From Symsagittifera roscoffensis (Eukaryota; Xenacoelomorpha; Acoela; Convolutidae), in the NCBI RefSeq assembly GCF_963678635.1, contig NC_087064.1:60270338-60334337 (forward strand): DNA of 64,000 nucleotides. The letters are read 5' to 3'. The position numbers were made by a program, and so were the translations under genes. Below are positions 22,216-31,870 of the stretch, one piece after another. Numbering within the stretch: position 1 is the first letter of the stretch; each line of letters begins with the position of its first letter. The notes beneath the pieces are model-generated. The model was not told the origin of the DNA, did no database searches, and saw only the letters and a program-made list of their open reading frames with translations.

Positions 22216-23460
22216 ATGGCCCCATCCGGTAGAAATAAAACGACGCAAAATAATGACAGCGATCCTTCGGAACAAAATGGTACCCAAACGCAAGATACCA
22301 ATCAAAACGTTCAAGAGACTGGCGTTCGAAAACTGGTTTCGCTTCGACGTCATCACGAAATGGAGATCAATACTTTGATCGACATGCTCGAAAACAACAT
22401 CTACGAGGAAGAAGATGATCTTGAACTCATCAATGAAACGTTCACTGAATTGTCTCAATTCCAACAAAAACTTGATACCCTGAACAATCAAATGTTACAG
22501 GCTGGTTCTGAACACGATTTTGAAGAACATTCTCACTGGACAGTACAGTTGAAACAGAAAATCCGAGTATTTTCAATGAAAGTGAAAAAATATTTGAAAA
22601 AACAAGTATCAAATCCTGCTACTTCTACAATTCCAAATAACAGCGCTCAAGAAAATGCTACTTCAATTTTCCCACAGGAAACCGCAACCTCCATGCCGAC
22701 TGCAAACATAATGGATATACCAAACAACAACCTTATAACCATGAGCAACAATACTCAAGGCAATGCAAGAACAGCTGCCTCTGACGACAACCTTTCGGCG
22801 CCATTTCAAGGCGACCAATCATTTTCAAATCCATTTGCTAGTGATGTTCCTAACCACAGCTCACAACAAGCTAGTGCTGCAAACCCTCTTAACAACAACA
22901 ATCGAGCTTTGGCAACTAATTCAAGCGACACTTCTACTACATTCAGTCGATCAGTGCCAAAACTGAAGCCTACAATTTTCAATGGCAATCCCAACTATTG
23001 GTTGCACTGGTATGGTGTATTCGTATCATCGATTCATAATTCTAATATGTCTCCAACTGAAAAGATGATCCATCTTCAATCATTGGTAACTGGCCCAGCT
23101 AAACTAATGATAGCTGGTTATGGTGCAAACGGCGACACATACGAACTAGCACTACAACGTCTTCGTGAAAACTTTGGCAATACCAATAGAATTGTCAACA
23201 ACTCTTTTTTGCAACGTCTTACAAATTTCAAACCTCCAAATCTGGCTCAACCAGAATCATACATGCAGTTTTCTGCTTTTCTCCTAACTTTAGTGGACAC
23301 TTTTGAGCAACTTGGTTTTGTTCACGATATTTGTTCTACAACAAACTTGAACACTGCTCTGGCAAAGCTTCCCGACCCTGTGAGATTAGAATGGAATCGC
23401 TTCGTCATCGACAAAGACTACGATCAACCCTCCTTGAGACATCTAGCACAATGGTTTTAA
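22216..23460 (+). CDS. gag: BEL/Pao gag-like protein (DUF1759 region), ends at in-frame TAA
   Basis: 414 residues from ATG at 22216, which has G at -3 and G at +4. The open frame extends 36 bases further upstream without another ATG. The N-terminal half is acidic and then Asn/Ser/Thr-rich and looks disordered. From about residue 249 (KLKPTIFNGNPNYW) to the end it matches the DUF1759 gag region typical of Pao elements. The frame closes at TAA (23458-23460) followed by CGG, and the same frame then continues for 379 more codons through zinc-finger and protease sequence. The TAA is therefore either an inactivating mutation or a recoded stop. Confidence 0.85.
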   Translation: MAPSGRNKTTQNNDSDPSEQNGTQTQDTNQNVQETGVRKLVSLRRHHEMEINTLIDMLENNIYEEEDDLELINETFTELSQFQQKLDTLNNQMLQAGSEHDFEEHSHWTVQLKQKIRVFSMKVKKYLKKQVSNPATSTIPNNSAQENATSIFPQETATSMPTANIMDIPNNNLITMSNNTQGNARTAASDDNLSAPFQGDQSFSNPFASDVPNHSSQQASAANPLNNNNRALATNSSDTSTTFSRSVPKLKPTIFNGNPNYWLHWYGVFVSSIHNSNMSPTEKMIHLQSLVTGPAKLMIAGYGANGDTYELALQRLRENFGNTNRIVNNSFLQRLTNFKPPNLAQPESYMQFSAFLLTLVDTFEQLGFVHDICSTTNLNTALAKLPDPVRLEWNRFVIDKDYDQPSLRHLAQWF

Positions 23461-23484
23461 CGGTACGCACAGGCGTGTCGCGAC

Positions 23485-24597
23485 ATGCCTCCGACAGGTT
23501 TCCGAAACCAAAACAATAACAATTTTAACAATTCTTCTGGAAACGCTAAACACCCTAGTGGTTCCCGTTTCAATGGTTTTACTACAAATGGTGTAGGAAA
23601 TCAAAATCAGCGCTTTAACCATCAGGGAGATCAACAAAACTCTCGTGCTCAGAATAATGTAAACTCGAATGCTTGTCCTAGTGGAGACACCTGTGGACCT
23701 CTCTACAAATGCGAGCACTTCAAAGCTTTAGACCCTAAGCAACGAAAAGAGCATGCCCGAAAAATGCACTTATGCTTTAACTGTCTAGGGAATCATAGGT
23801 TTACTGACTGCAATTCGAAATCGCTCTGTCGAACCGATAATTGTGGTAAAAAACACCACACTCTACTCCACGATCCTTCTGATACTTATGGAAAAAACCC
23901 TAGTAAAGCTGCAGTGAATCGCGCAATAGCTTGTCAGAGATCAGGTCAATCAGCTTTTGTACCAATCGAATTATCAAATGGTGATAAAACACTTTGTACC
24001 TACGCTTTCTTAGATAGTGGTAGCTGCGTAACTCTACTACTGGACTCAGTGGCAACTCAACTAGGCTTGGACGTCAACAAGAAGCACTCACTTCCCATAT
24101 CTGGATATCATGAGACCAAGTCAGTTCAAGTTACATCTGTGGATGTACAAATTAGACCATACAAAAGCACATCGACTCCAATGACGCTCGATGACGTACT
24201 CACGGTAGATGAAAATAATTTGGCCCCAGTTGATATTTTTCAACTAAACGCAATGTGCAACAATTTTCCACATTTAAAGCATGTTAAATACCCGGACTTA
24301 AACGACAATAGCATATCGCTAGTCATCGGAAACAACAATCCAGAATATCATGAGATCAAAAATACCGTTTATGGCCCCAAGAATGTTCCCTGGGCTATCG
24401 AAACCCTTTTGGGATGGACATGCACAGGTCGGAACAAAACGCAATATAATTCCGTTCCATCTGTTCCGGTGAACTTCACACAAGTTCATTCACACAATAA
24501 CTTAGATGAAAAAATTATACCAGAAAGTTCTCAACTGGATGAAAATAGAAAACACAGGCATCGCTTCTTCAAAACGCTCGCACTCCAAATCGGATAA
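23485..24597 (+). CDS. pro: Gag C-terminal zinc fingers plus aspartic protease (DUF1758)
   Basis: 370 codons from the first ATG after the gag stop, in the same frame as gag. The Gln/Asn-rich start is followed by Cys/His clusters at about residues 62-125. These include CFNCLGNHRFTDC, a CX2CX3HX4C knuckle, with further CRTDNC and HH motifs. The retropepsin-like DUF1758 domain has its catalytic DSG at residue 177 (FLDSGSCVTLL). The frame ends at 24597. It overlaps the polymerase frame, which lies in +1, by about 90 bases. In intact relatives this would be an internal part of one Gag-Pol polyprotein. Confidence 0.82.
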   Translation: MPPTGFRNQNNNNFNNSSGNAKHPSGSRFNGFTTNGVGNQNQRFNHQGDQQNSRAQNNVNSNACPSGDTCGPLYKCEHFKALDPKQRKEHARKMHLCFNCLGNHRFTDCNSKSLCRTDNCGKKHHTLLHDPSDTYGKNPSKAAVNRAIACQRSGQSAFVPIELSNGDKTLCTYAFLDSGSCVTLLLDSVATQLGLDVNKKHSLPISGYHETKSVQVTSVDVQIRPYKSTSTPMTLDDVLTVDENNLAPVDIFQLNAMCNNFPHLKHVKYPDLNDNSISLVIGNNNPEYHEIKNTVYGPKNVPWAIETLLGWTCTGRNKTQYNSVPSVPVNFTQVHSHNNLDEKIIPESSQLDENRKHRHRFFKTLALQIG

Positions 24598-27500
24598 AAG
24601 AGCAATCGATATTCTCGAAAACTCTTGTACTTTAGTAGATGGTCACTATCAAATTGACCTTCTTTGGAAAGAGGATACTGATCTTCCAAATAACCGTTGG
24701 CTAGCTGAAAAGCAACTCAACAGCCTCGAATTTCGCCTTAAAAGTAAACCTGATTTAAGGGAGAAATACCGCGCAACAGTCATCACTGACTTAGAAAAAG
24801 GCTTTGTCACCAAAATAGATGCAAAACATGACACTGCAATCAAATCTTGGTATTTGCCCCATCATCCAGTGACAAATGTCAACAAACCAGACAAAGTTAG
24901 ACGAGTCTCAAATGCTTCCAGCATTTTTCAGGGTAAATCCCTCAACTCGAGTTTGCTCAAAGGGCCCGATCTTTTGTGCAACTTAACAGGTCTCATAATT
25001 CGCTTTCGACAAAATAAAATAGCAATATCTGCTGACATAGATGCTATGTTTATGCAAGTGCTAGTCAGCCCAAAGGATAGACCTTTTCTAAGATACCTTT
25101 GGAAAGAAAATGGTAAATTAGAAACTCACGAATATACACGACACATTTTCGGTGCCACAGACTCACCATGCGTGGCTTGCTACGCAGTACGACGATGTGC
25201 ATCAGACAGTAAAAACGACTTTCCTCTGGCTTCTGAAATCATTCAACGGAATATCTACATGGATGATTTGTATGTCACTTCGTCAACGGTAGAAGAAGCC
25301 CTCCAACAAATGACACAACTACGAGGATCTTTATCTCGAGGTGGGTTCAACTTGAATAAGTGGAACTCAAACAGTAAACCATGCCAGGATTCAATTGATC
25401 CAAATATTTTAGTCAGCCCTAATGATCCAACGCCTAAACATCAACGAGTTCTCGGTGTTCACTGGAATACCAACACTGACTGCTACTTCATCGATAACAA
25501 AAAGTTTGTAAAAATTCTACGTATTGGCATTGCTACGCTACGGAAACTCCTGAAGTATACCGCTTCTTTATTTGACCCACTCGGAATAGTGGCTCCATTG
25601 ACAATTCGGATTCGAAAAGTTCTCCAATCTGTTTGGTCACAAGGTGTTAAGTGGGATACTCCATTAGACACGGATAAACTTCCCGATTTCAAACTTTGGG
25701 TAGACGAAATGGAAAATTTCGAAACTGTTTCATTCCAAAGGAACTTCTTTGATAAAGAAAACCCTGCTTCAATCCAGCTTCACACGTTTTGTGATGCATC
25801 AGAATTCGCTCTCGCTGCTGTTTGCTACCTAAGAATAGTCTACAGCGACGGCTCCACATCTTTGAAGTTTATAATAGGAAAGACAAGAGTCGCTCCTATG
25901 AAACGTGTTACAATTCCCAATCTCGAGTTGCAAGCTGCAGTATATGCTGCCCAACTATCGCTCTTTGTTTCAGAGGAAATTGACCTCAAAGTTGAAAAAA
26001 CTTATTTCTGGTCTGACAGTACTACTGTTTTGTATTGGCTGCGAACACCTGAAATACGACACAAAATTTTCGTCGCTAATCGGCTTCAGAAAATTTTAGA
26101 CGTTTCTAAACCTGAACAGTGGTTTCACGTTCCAACTCTGCTAAATCCTGCTGACGACGGTACCAGAGGATACATTGCTTTAGAAATGACCTCAAGCTGT
26201 CGGTGGCTACTAGGACCGGAATTTCTGTTGAACGATTCTTCTCAATGGCCTTCACAGGAAAACATTCGGCTTGAGAACATTCCTGTATTCGTTACTTCAT
26301 TAGAGTCTAAATTTGAGCCTATATTTGACATCAAACGCTTCAGCAACTGGAAAAGACTAATACGGACAGTTGCATACTGCTTCTTATTCGCAGAAAATCT
26401 CAAACGGAAGATCAACAAACAGTCGAAGGTCGATCTTCAACTCTTGCATCTAACGAAATCGCACTTTCTCATAATTAAAACTGCCCAAAGGACAGATTTT
26501 GTCTCTGAAATTTCAGACATCAAAAAAGAAAAACCAATTGAAGGCAAAAGTAGACTTCGAACATTAGCACCGTTTGTGGACAACTTCGGTATCCTGCGTT
26601 CTCGTGGACGTCTCACGCGTGCCCCTATCATGCTATCAGCTAGATATCCAATCATTCTCGCTGGTGAAAACCCCAATGTTCGCCTGCTGTTAGCTAACAT
26701 CCATGTTCTACATTCCCACTGCGGAAAGGAACAAGCAATTGCCATAGCACAGGAAAACTACTGGATTCTTCGCTGCCGCGTCGTGCTGAAAAGTATCATA
26801 CACAGTTGTATACCCTGCAGAAGAATGCAACAACAAGTCGACTACCCTCAGATGTCAGATCTTCCAATTGATCGACTGCCATCAAAAAATCATTTTCCTT
26901 TTGCAACGACTGGATTGGACTACGTTGGACCTTTTCCCATCATCCTTCAAGGAAAACAATACCAAGCGTATATTTTACTGTTCACATGCTTAGTGATCAG
27001 AGCTGTGCATCTTGAAATCTCATTAGGACTATCGACAGACAGCACTCTTCTTTGTATCAGACGCTTTTTTGCCCGGCGAGGAAAACCATCGAAAATGGTT
27101 TCTGATTGTGGGACAAGTTTTGTGGGCTCCAATTCTGAGCTGAAGAAATGTCTAGACAACTTGGAAAAGAACAAAGAATTTGTGGAAAGCATCAATCAGC
27201 TGGACGTATCACTCGAATGGAAATTCAACCCTCCTGCGGCCCCTCATTTTGGTGGTTCTTGGGAACGACTAGTTCAGATATTTAAACTTTCCCTGTACAA
27301 AGTCATCGGATCAAGAACACTCTCCTATGAAACACTGGCTACTTTCACGACCGAAATTGAATCAACCATGAATTCACGACCTTTAACCAATGTGTCTGAC
27401 GACATCAAAGATGATCTGCCTCTCACTCCCAACCATTTCCTTCTTGGTCGTGGAACTCCAAATTTACCGCCTGGTATCTTCAAGGACAAGGATTTATCTC

Positions 27501-27805
27501 TGTCAAAATCATGGAAAGCATCCCAACTACTCGCAGATCACTTCTGGAATCGCTTTCTTCGAGAGTACTTACCAGGTCAGCAGAAACGATCAAAGTGGAC
27601 TTCTGCGACTTCCAATTTGCAACCCGACGACATGGTCTGGATGTTGGAGGATTTTACACCTCGTGGACTGTGGCCTCTTGCTAAAGTGGTGGAAACCTTT
27701 CCTGGACAAGATGGAATAGTCCGCTCAGTGAAGCTGAAAACGCCAACTGGATTCAAAGTTCGACCTGTGGTCAAATTGAGCCGCGTTTTCCCAGTTTCGC
27801 AGTAA
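24506..27805 (+). CDS. pol: BEL/Pao polymerase: RT, RNase H, integrase, DUF5641
   Basis: 1,099 codons. Reverse transcriptase carries YMDD at residues 251-254 (NIYMDDLYVTSS). The Pao connection and RNase H region follows, with FCDAS (Asp at 430), the LELQA glutamate and a later SDSTTVLYWL. An integrase zinc-binding domain begins near residue 733 (HVLHSHCGKEQ) and ends in CIPC. The integrase core has Asp 805 (LDYVG), Asp 867 (VSDCG) and Glu 920 (GGSWERL), with a D-E spacing of 52. A DUF5641-like C-terminus with PDDMVWMLED and RPVVKLSRVFP lies near residues 1030-1095. All catalytic residues I can check are present, and no stop interrupts the frame. The ATG at 24506 is probably not the natural start, because the homologous region begins in the preceding frame. 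Confidence 0.93.
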   Translation: MKKLYQKVLNWMKIENTGIASSKRSHSKSDKRAIDILENSCTLVDGHYQIDLLWKEDTDLPNNRWLAEKQLNSLEFRLKSKPDLREKYRATVITDLEKGFVTKIDAKHDTAIKSWYLPHHPVTNVNKPDKVRRVSNASSIFQGKSLNSSLLKGPDLLCNLTGLIIRFRQNKIAISADIDAMFMQVLVSPKDRPFLRYLWKENGKLETHEYTRHIFGATDSPCVACYAVRRCASDSKNDFPLASEIIQRNIYMDDLYVTSSTVEEALQQMTQLRGSLSRGGFNLNKWNSNSKPCQDSIDPNILVSPNDPTPKHQRVLGVHWNTNTDCYFIDNKKFVKILRIGIATLRKLLKYTASLFDPLGIVAPLTIRIRKVLQSVWSQGVKWDTPLDTDKLPDFKLWVDEMENFETVSFQRNFFDKENPASIQLHTFCDASEFALAAVCYLRIVYSDGSTSLKFIIGKTRVAPMKRVTIPNLELQAAVYAAQLSLFVSEEIDLKVEKTYFWSDSTTVLYWLRTPEIRHKIFVANRLQKILDVSKPEQWFHVPTLLNPADDGTRGYIALEMTSSCRWLLGPEFLLNDSSQWPSQENIRLENIPVFVTSLESKFEPIFDIKRFSNWKRLIRTVAYCFLFAENLKRKINKQSKVDLQLLHLTKSHFLIIKTAQRTDFVSEISDIKKEKPIEGKSRLRTLAPFVDNFGILRSRGRLTRAPIMLSARYPIILAGENPNVRLLLANIHVLHSHCGKEQAIAIAQENYWILRCRVVLKSIIHSCIPCRRMQQQVDYPQMSDLPIDRLPSKNHFPFATTGLDYVGPFPIILQGKQYQAYILLFTCLVIRAVHLEISLGLSTDSTLLCIRRFFARRGKPSKMVSDCGTSFVGSNSELKKCLDNLEKNKEFVESINQLDVSLEWKFNPPAAPHFGGSWERLVQIFKLSLYKVIGSRTLSYETLATFTTEIESTMNSRPLTNVSDDIKDDLPLTPNHFLLGRGTPNLPPGIFKDKDLSLSKSWKASQLLADHFWNRFLREYLPGQQKRSKWTSATSNLQPDDMVWMLEDFTPRGLWPLAKVVETFPGQDGIVRSVKLKTPTGFKVRPVVKLSRVFPVSQ

Positions 27806-28046
27806 CCAAGCTCCAAATAGCTAACCAACCAAATAATCACGCAACTCAGCCTTCAACATATCAACTCGACAAAGATGAACAAATCTACGACTCGTCAATT
27901 CAACTAAGACAATCAGCTCAACGATAGACAAACCAAGATGAAGATGAAAAAGAACAATTTCTGGTTCCCTTATCTACTGGTTCCCTTATCTTTGTATTTT
28001 ACCGTATCCTTACTATTTTATTCAATACTTTATTTGCAAGCTCTGC

Positions 28047-28059
28047 AAATGTGGGCGGG
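28047..28059 (+). promoter_or_regulatory. Polypurine tract of the BEL element
   Basis: AAATGTGGGCGGG abuts the 3' LTR. It is purine-rich but interrupted by T and C, and its position makes it the likely plus-strand primer. Confidence 0.55.
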
Positions 28060-28495
28060 TGTTAATTGTAAACAATTAAGGTCACCTTTCTCTCAACTTG
28101 ACTTTTGACATTACAGCCAAGCTGACTGACTCGTTTCTCTCAACTTTTCAAAAACAGCATGACTTACAAGGAAATGACAAACTTTCAGGTAAAATAATGT
28201 TTCAATTTATACGAAAACTCGGGATTAATATCAACTTTTCTGAATAACCCCCTTATTAACAGTTCCCCTTTTCTAACGTTCGCCTTTTAGTATTCCCCGT
28301 ACCATGTAATATAATATCCCTATTTATGATATTATATTTACCTTAGTTTTATCCCTGATTTACTATTGTATTATTTTTCATGTACTTACTCAACTGATGC
28401 CCAACTGCATGGAACTCCTTTGACTCAACCCTTAAAACTACCCTTACTAACAATTGGTGTACTACTCTCCTCAGATAAGTTACCCAAACTTTATA
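28060..28495 (+). repeat. 3' LTR (436 bp)
   Basis: Identical to the 5' LTR except for one base near 28490. It is followed by the second copy of the AGTTT target duplication and then by the interrupted 1.9 kb repeat. Confidence 0.93.
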
Positions 28496-28817
28496 AGTTT
28501 CAAATTCCACACTGGTGGATCGAATCCTCAATCAGCCACAACAACTTGAAGATTCGACAATTAGGCCACTGACACCTTTAACAATTGATTTTCAATCATG
28601 CCTTAAGAGTAATTACCACAGGCGGTAGTGAATGCAATTTAATTAAGCGGGTATTACCGCAACTCATATTGTTCATAAAACGTAGAAAAAAGTGAAAAAC
28701 AATGGAAAAATTTTAAGTTGAAAAATACTAAAGGCAAATTTTAACACAACTTTGACTTGCCAACGTACAGCTTAATATTTAGTAAAACTTTAGTTCTAAA
28801 AAATTATATAATTTTAG

Positions 28818-28890
28818 AGGCACGTAGTATAGTGGTAAGGCGTTTACTTCGTGATAGTCGGATTGTCTTATCGATCGGCTGCCATGGCAA
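28818..28890 (+). repeat. tRNA-like module (SINE head)
   Basis: TAGTATAGTGGTAAGG near 28826 is a good A box. GGCA and TGCC at the two ends can pair as part of an acceptor stem. The B-box region (TTATCGATC) is degenerate. Repeat body sequence, seen again near 31350, follows to about 29100, so this is probably a degenerate tRNA-derived SINE and not a tRNA gene. Confidence 0.55.
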
Positions 28891-28999
28891 TTATAGTTTG
28901 TGAGGACAAGCTTTCACTTGGCCTCCAGCTTCAGATCTACCACGACCTGACAGATTTCGGCTAGAATGGCGGTACTACGTGAAAGTTCTAGACGCAAAA

Positions 29000-29555
29000 A
29001 GACTACCTTGAGTTGCAAAAAAAGACTGCTCGTATCAGGGCAAAACCCTGAATGTTCCAACTGCCTTTTAAGCTCTATGGAGCAGTGGTAACATGAAAAA
29101 GTTGAACGTTATTAAAAAAAACTATTTTTTTATTTGAGATTTTTTTGGGAAAACCATCATCCCACATAGCATATAAAGTACAAAGTGATAGATTTCGCTC
29201 TAATGAAATATCAATTTTGGCATAAAAGCTTCCTTCAACCAACTGGGAACGTATTCTAAGGCAAACTAAATCTCCGCTTACGCGTTAATAGCGAGAATTA
29301 TATCGCGCGTTAATTGTCCCAAATTTGCCAAATGGCTCTCTTAAAACGCTCATAACTTTACAATAATGATCAAAGGTGAAAAATCTTTTCAAAACTAAGC
29401 TCAAGACAACAATACTTTTTGTATGATATGAAAATTTTCGTCAAAAACTCTGTCGAAATTCGTCTTAAGAAGAAAAAAAATTACTTTGAGCACAAATATC
29501 CGTTACATTCGTTGCGAAATTCGAAACAATAACTTCGCTCAATAAAATAACTTTT
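29000..29555. repeat. Dispersed repeat, copy 1 (pair with 31350-31870)
   Basis: CTGCTCGTATCAGGGC, then a T-rich stretch, then GATAGATTTCGCTC, CTTCAACCAA and GCTTACGCGTTAATAGCG. It is collinear with the other copy at moderate divergence and holds no ORF. Confidence 0.6.
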
Positions 29556-29679
29556 TGGAATGTGCGGTATATAAGAGAAACCGACTACGCATAGACAGGC
29601 TGCAAAACCTTTCGTAGATCCTCTGCAAATCATGGAAACGACAATTATTACTATTAATTTTGAGGCCAGTCGATGTATT

Positions 29680-30080
29680 TTGAATTGTGAGCGGAATCTG
29701 TTACAAGATGAAAACGGTTAGTCGTGCAATCTGCCACAAAACTTTTTTGTCTGTTTTTTTTTTGCTGCTGTGGAATCCAAATACAAATGGCTACAACATT
29801 GTTCCACTCCAAATCTCTTCAAAACCATTAAAACTTGCAGAAGCGGTCACGAAAACTGCGGAACCCAGAACAACGCGTGAAATCTGTAAAAAAAAAAAAA
29901 CAATTCGCCGTAGTTTCAGCTGTCACAAAATTCTCAATTTTCATGCGGAATCCGGTTTGCAGTAGAATCTGCTGACATTTGCGATGTCCGCCTAGATTTT
30001 CGGAATCCATTTACAATTTGCGGAATATGCTTACAAATGCGAAATCTGTAACAACTTGCTATATTCGCTCATTGCGGATT
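29680..30080. repeat. Diverged GGAATCC/GGATTCC motif cluster
   Basis: GCGGAATCTG, TGTGGAATCC, GCGGAATCCG, CGGAATCCAT, GCGGAATATG and GCGGATTCCGC occur at short intervals with TTACAA-type spacers. This is the motif set that fills the TIR elements at 37175 and 40450. No TIRs are visible here, so it is a decayed or truncated relative. Confidence 0.55.
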
Positions 30081-30282
30081 CCGCGACGCATCTAGCATTT
30101 CGACAATGTTTTAAGCTAAAATAATTTGATTGGTGACTTCGCAAAACATAGAATATTTTCTTTCCGCAAAGCATATGCTTAAAGGCTTGTGTCCGAACTC
30201 AAAGGTTCCACACACAACAAGCAGTGCTTGTAACCAGATCACAGCGAAATTTATTTTTTTTGTGGAATAAACTCACCGGAAT

Positions 30283-30675
30283 CAGGGGCGGAATACGGGG
30301 AGGCGAACGCTCCCCCCCTCCCTCAGGGATTCGAATCCCCTGCGGACCCAAAGGGTCCCCCTGTACAATTATGAGATATCCACTTTTGGCTGTCGGACCC
30401 TAAACTTTTTCTAAAGGCGCCTTGGGCGCCATACTATATTAATTTTGAGGGGGGAGCATAATAGTATGATGATTTTTTGGTCAAAATTTTCCAAAAAGTG
30501 CCTCAAAACACATTTTTTGGCATTGTCTTGCTAATTTTGCGTGCGGTGCCGACAATTTGGCCAAAACAGGTTGTTTTAGTGCTTTGGCAGAGCTTGGAAA
30601 ATCAATTTAGTCGACCTAAAAAAGAGGTGGTCAAAACTTCGCCCCCCTCTCGAGAAAACCTTAGATCCGCCCCTG
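30283..30675. mobile_element. hAT-like MITE, 393 bp, copy 1
   Basis: The termini CAGGGGCGGA and its complement TCCGCCCCTG flank a non-coding body. 8 bp flanks (ACCGGAAT and ACCAGAAT, one mismatch) fit a hAT-type target duplication. Internal landmarks such as CAGGGATTCGAATCCCCTG, GACCCAAAGGGTC and TAGTCGACCTA recur in the copy at 58086. No transposase is present, so mobilisation would need one in trans. Confidence 0.82.
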
Positions 30676-30683
30676 ACCAGAAT

Positions 30684-31349
30684 ACAACTTTTTCTTAAAG
30701 TTTTGTCAGAACAAGTTAATTCCGAAAGCTTTATTCTCATACTAAATCAATATTCAAAAACATAAAACATAAGTCATATGGATTTCAGGCCGCTCATCTC
30801 AAACACAAAAGGATGCAAGTTCGGTTCAAGTTGATCGAAAACCTTGTTTTAAGGTTTTATTGGAATACATTGCATAGCAGGTGGCAAAAATTCACCCATT
30901 TTCCTAAGCAATAATTCAGGATTTTTCTTTTGTTTATGTTATTCTCTTTGATTGTTTTCAACTTTGCACCTGCAGTGCCAATAAACTAATCAGGGAAAAT
31001 TGAAGATCAAATGTATGTTTTTCTTTATCTTCTAATAGCCTACATAATCAGACTTTTTTAGATAGCCTTTTTCCCTTTGCGGCAGGCAATAAAACAATTT
31101 CATGTTCAGCTCAGAGATTGGAATAAAAATTCATTTAAAAATAATACTGATCTCCAACAACTTTGACAGCCGTGTGCTGGACAGAGCATGGCTGTTTATT
31201 TTACAAACTCACTTATTCGAAAAAATTACTCTAACGCAATCAATATACTTTTGATTTTCACAACTTTTTGCGCCAAATGAAAGTTTATTGGCAATTTTTT
31301 TGAATATCTAAGAAGAAAAAACAAAAAAGGCAAATAAGCGACCGGCAAC
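30684..31349. other. Unassigned AT-rich stretch
   Basis: Only short chance ORFs occur. I see no repeat shared with the rest of the window and no RNA gene. Confidence 0.4.
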
Positions 31350-31870
31350 AGAATTAAACAAGACTGGTTGTACCAAGGCGAAGCCCTGAAGTTTCTGACT
31401 ATCTTGTAAGGTCTTTGGAGAAGTAATAACACGAAAAAACTAGAAATTTAAAAAAATAAAATTAAATTTTTTGAAGTATGTAGGTGAAAATTACTGAAAA
31501 TTATCTCCCCAGTCCCCACACACGATACAAAGTACAAAAGGATAGATTTCGCTCCTTGTAACAAATCAATTATGGCAAATAAGCTTCTTTCAACCAATTT
31601 GAAACGATATCTACGATGGATTAAATCTGCGCTTGCGCGTTGATAGCTCGAAAAATATCGACTTTTTAACTATCCCAAATTGGCCAAAATGGTAAATTTT
31701 AAACCCCCATATTTTTACGAAAAAAAAAGATCACAGGTGAAATATTCCGTTGAAAATGGCTAGTTAAAAAGTCGAAACTTGTCTGAAGAAAGAAAAAAGC
31801 ACCCCGGGCACAAATATTCCGTTACTTTTGTTAGGAAACTCAAAACAATGAATTTAATAGCCAGAAAACC
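31350..31870. repeat. Dispersed repeat, copy 2 (pair with 29000-29555)
   Basis: The same order of landmarks as copy 1: AGACTGGTTGTACCAAGGCG, then GGATAGATTTCGCTCC, CTTTCAACCAATTTG, GCTTGCGCGTTGATAGC and GGGCACAAATATTCCGTTAC. No coding potential is visible. Confidence 0.6.

Larger units (their letters stand above)
19607..28495 (+). mobile_element. BEL/Pao LTR retrotransposon, 8.9 kb, recent insertion
   Basis: The element is flanked by the 5 bp target duplication AGTTT (19602-19606 and 28496-28500) and sits inside unit 2 of the 1.9 kb repeat, which resumes on its right side. The 436 bp LTRs are identical except for one base (T near 20036 against C near 28490). TGGCGCCCC directly after the 5' LTR fits a tRNA primer site, and a purine-rich GTGGGCGGG precedes the 3' LTR. 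The domain order gag, aspartic protease, RT, RNase H, zinc-binding integrase and DUF5641 identifies the BEL/Pao superfamily. Coding capacity is almost complete, but an in-frame TAA and a frame change interrupt it. Confidence 0.95.
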
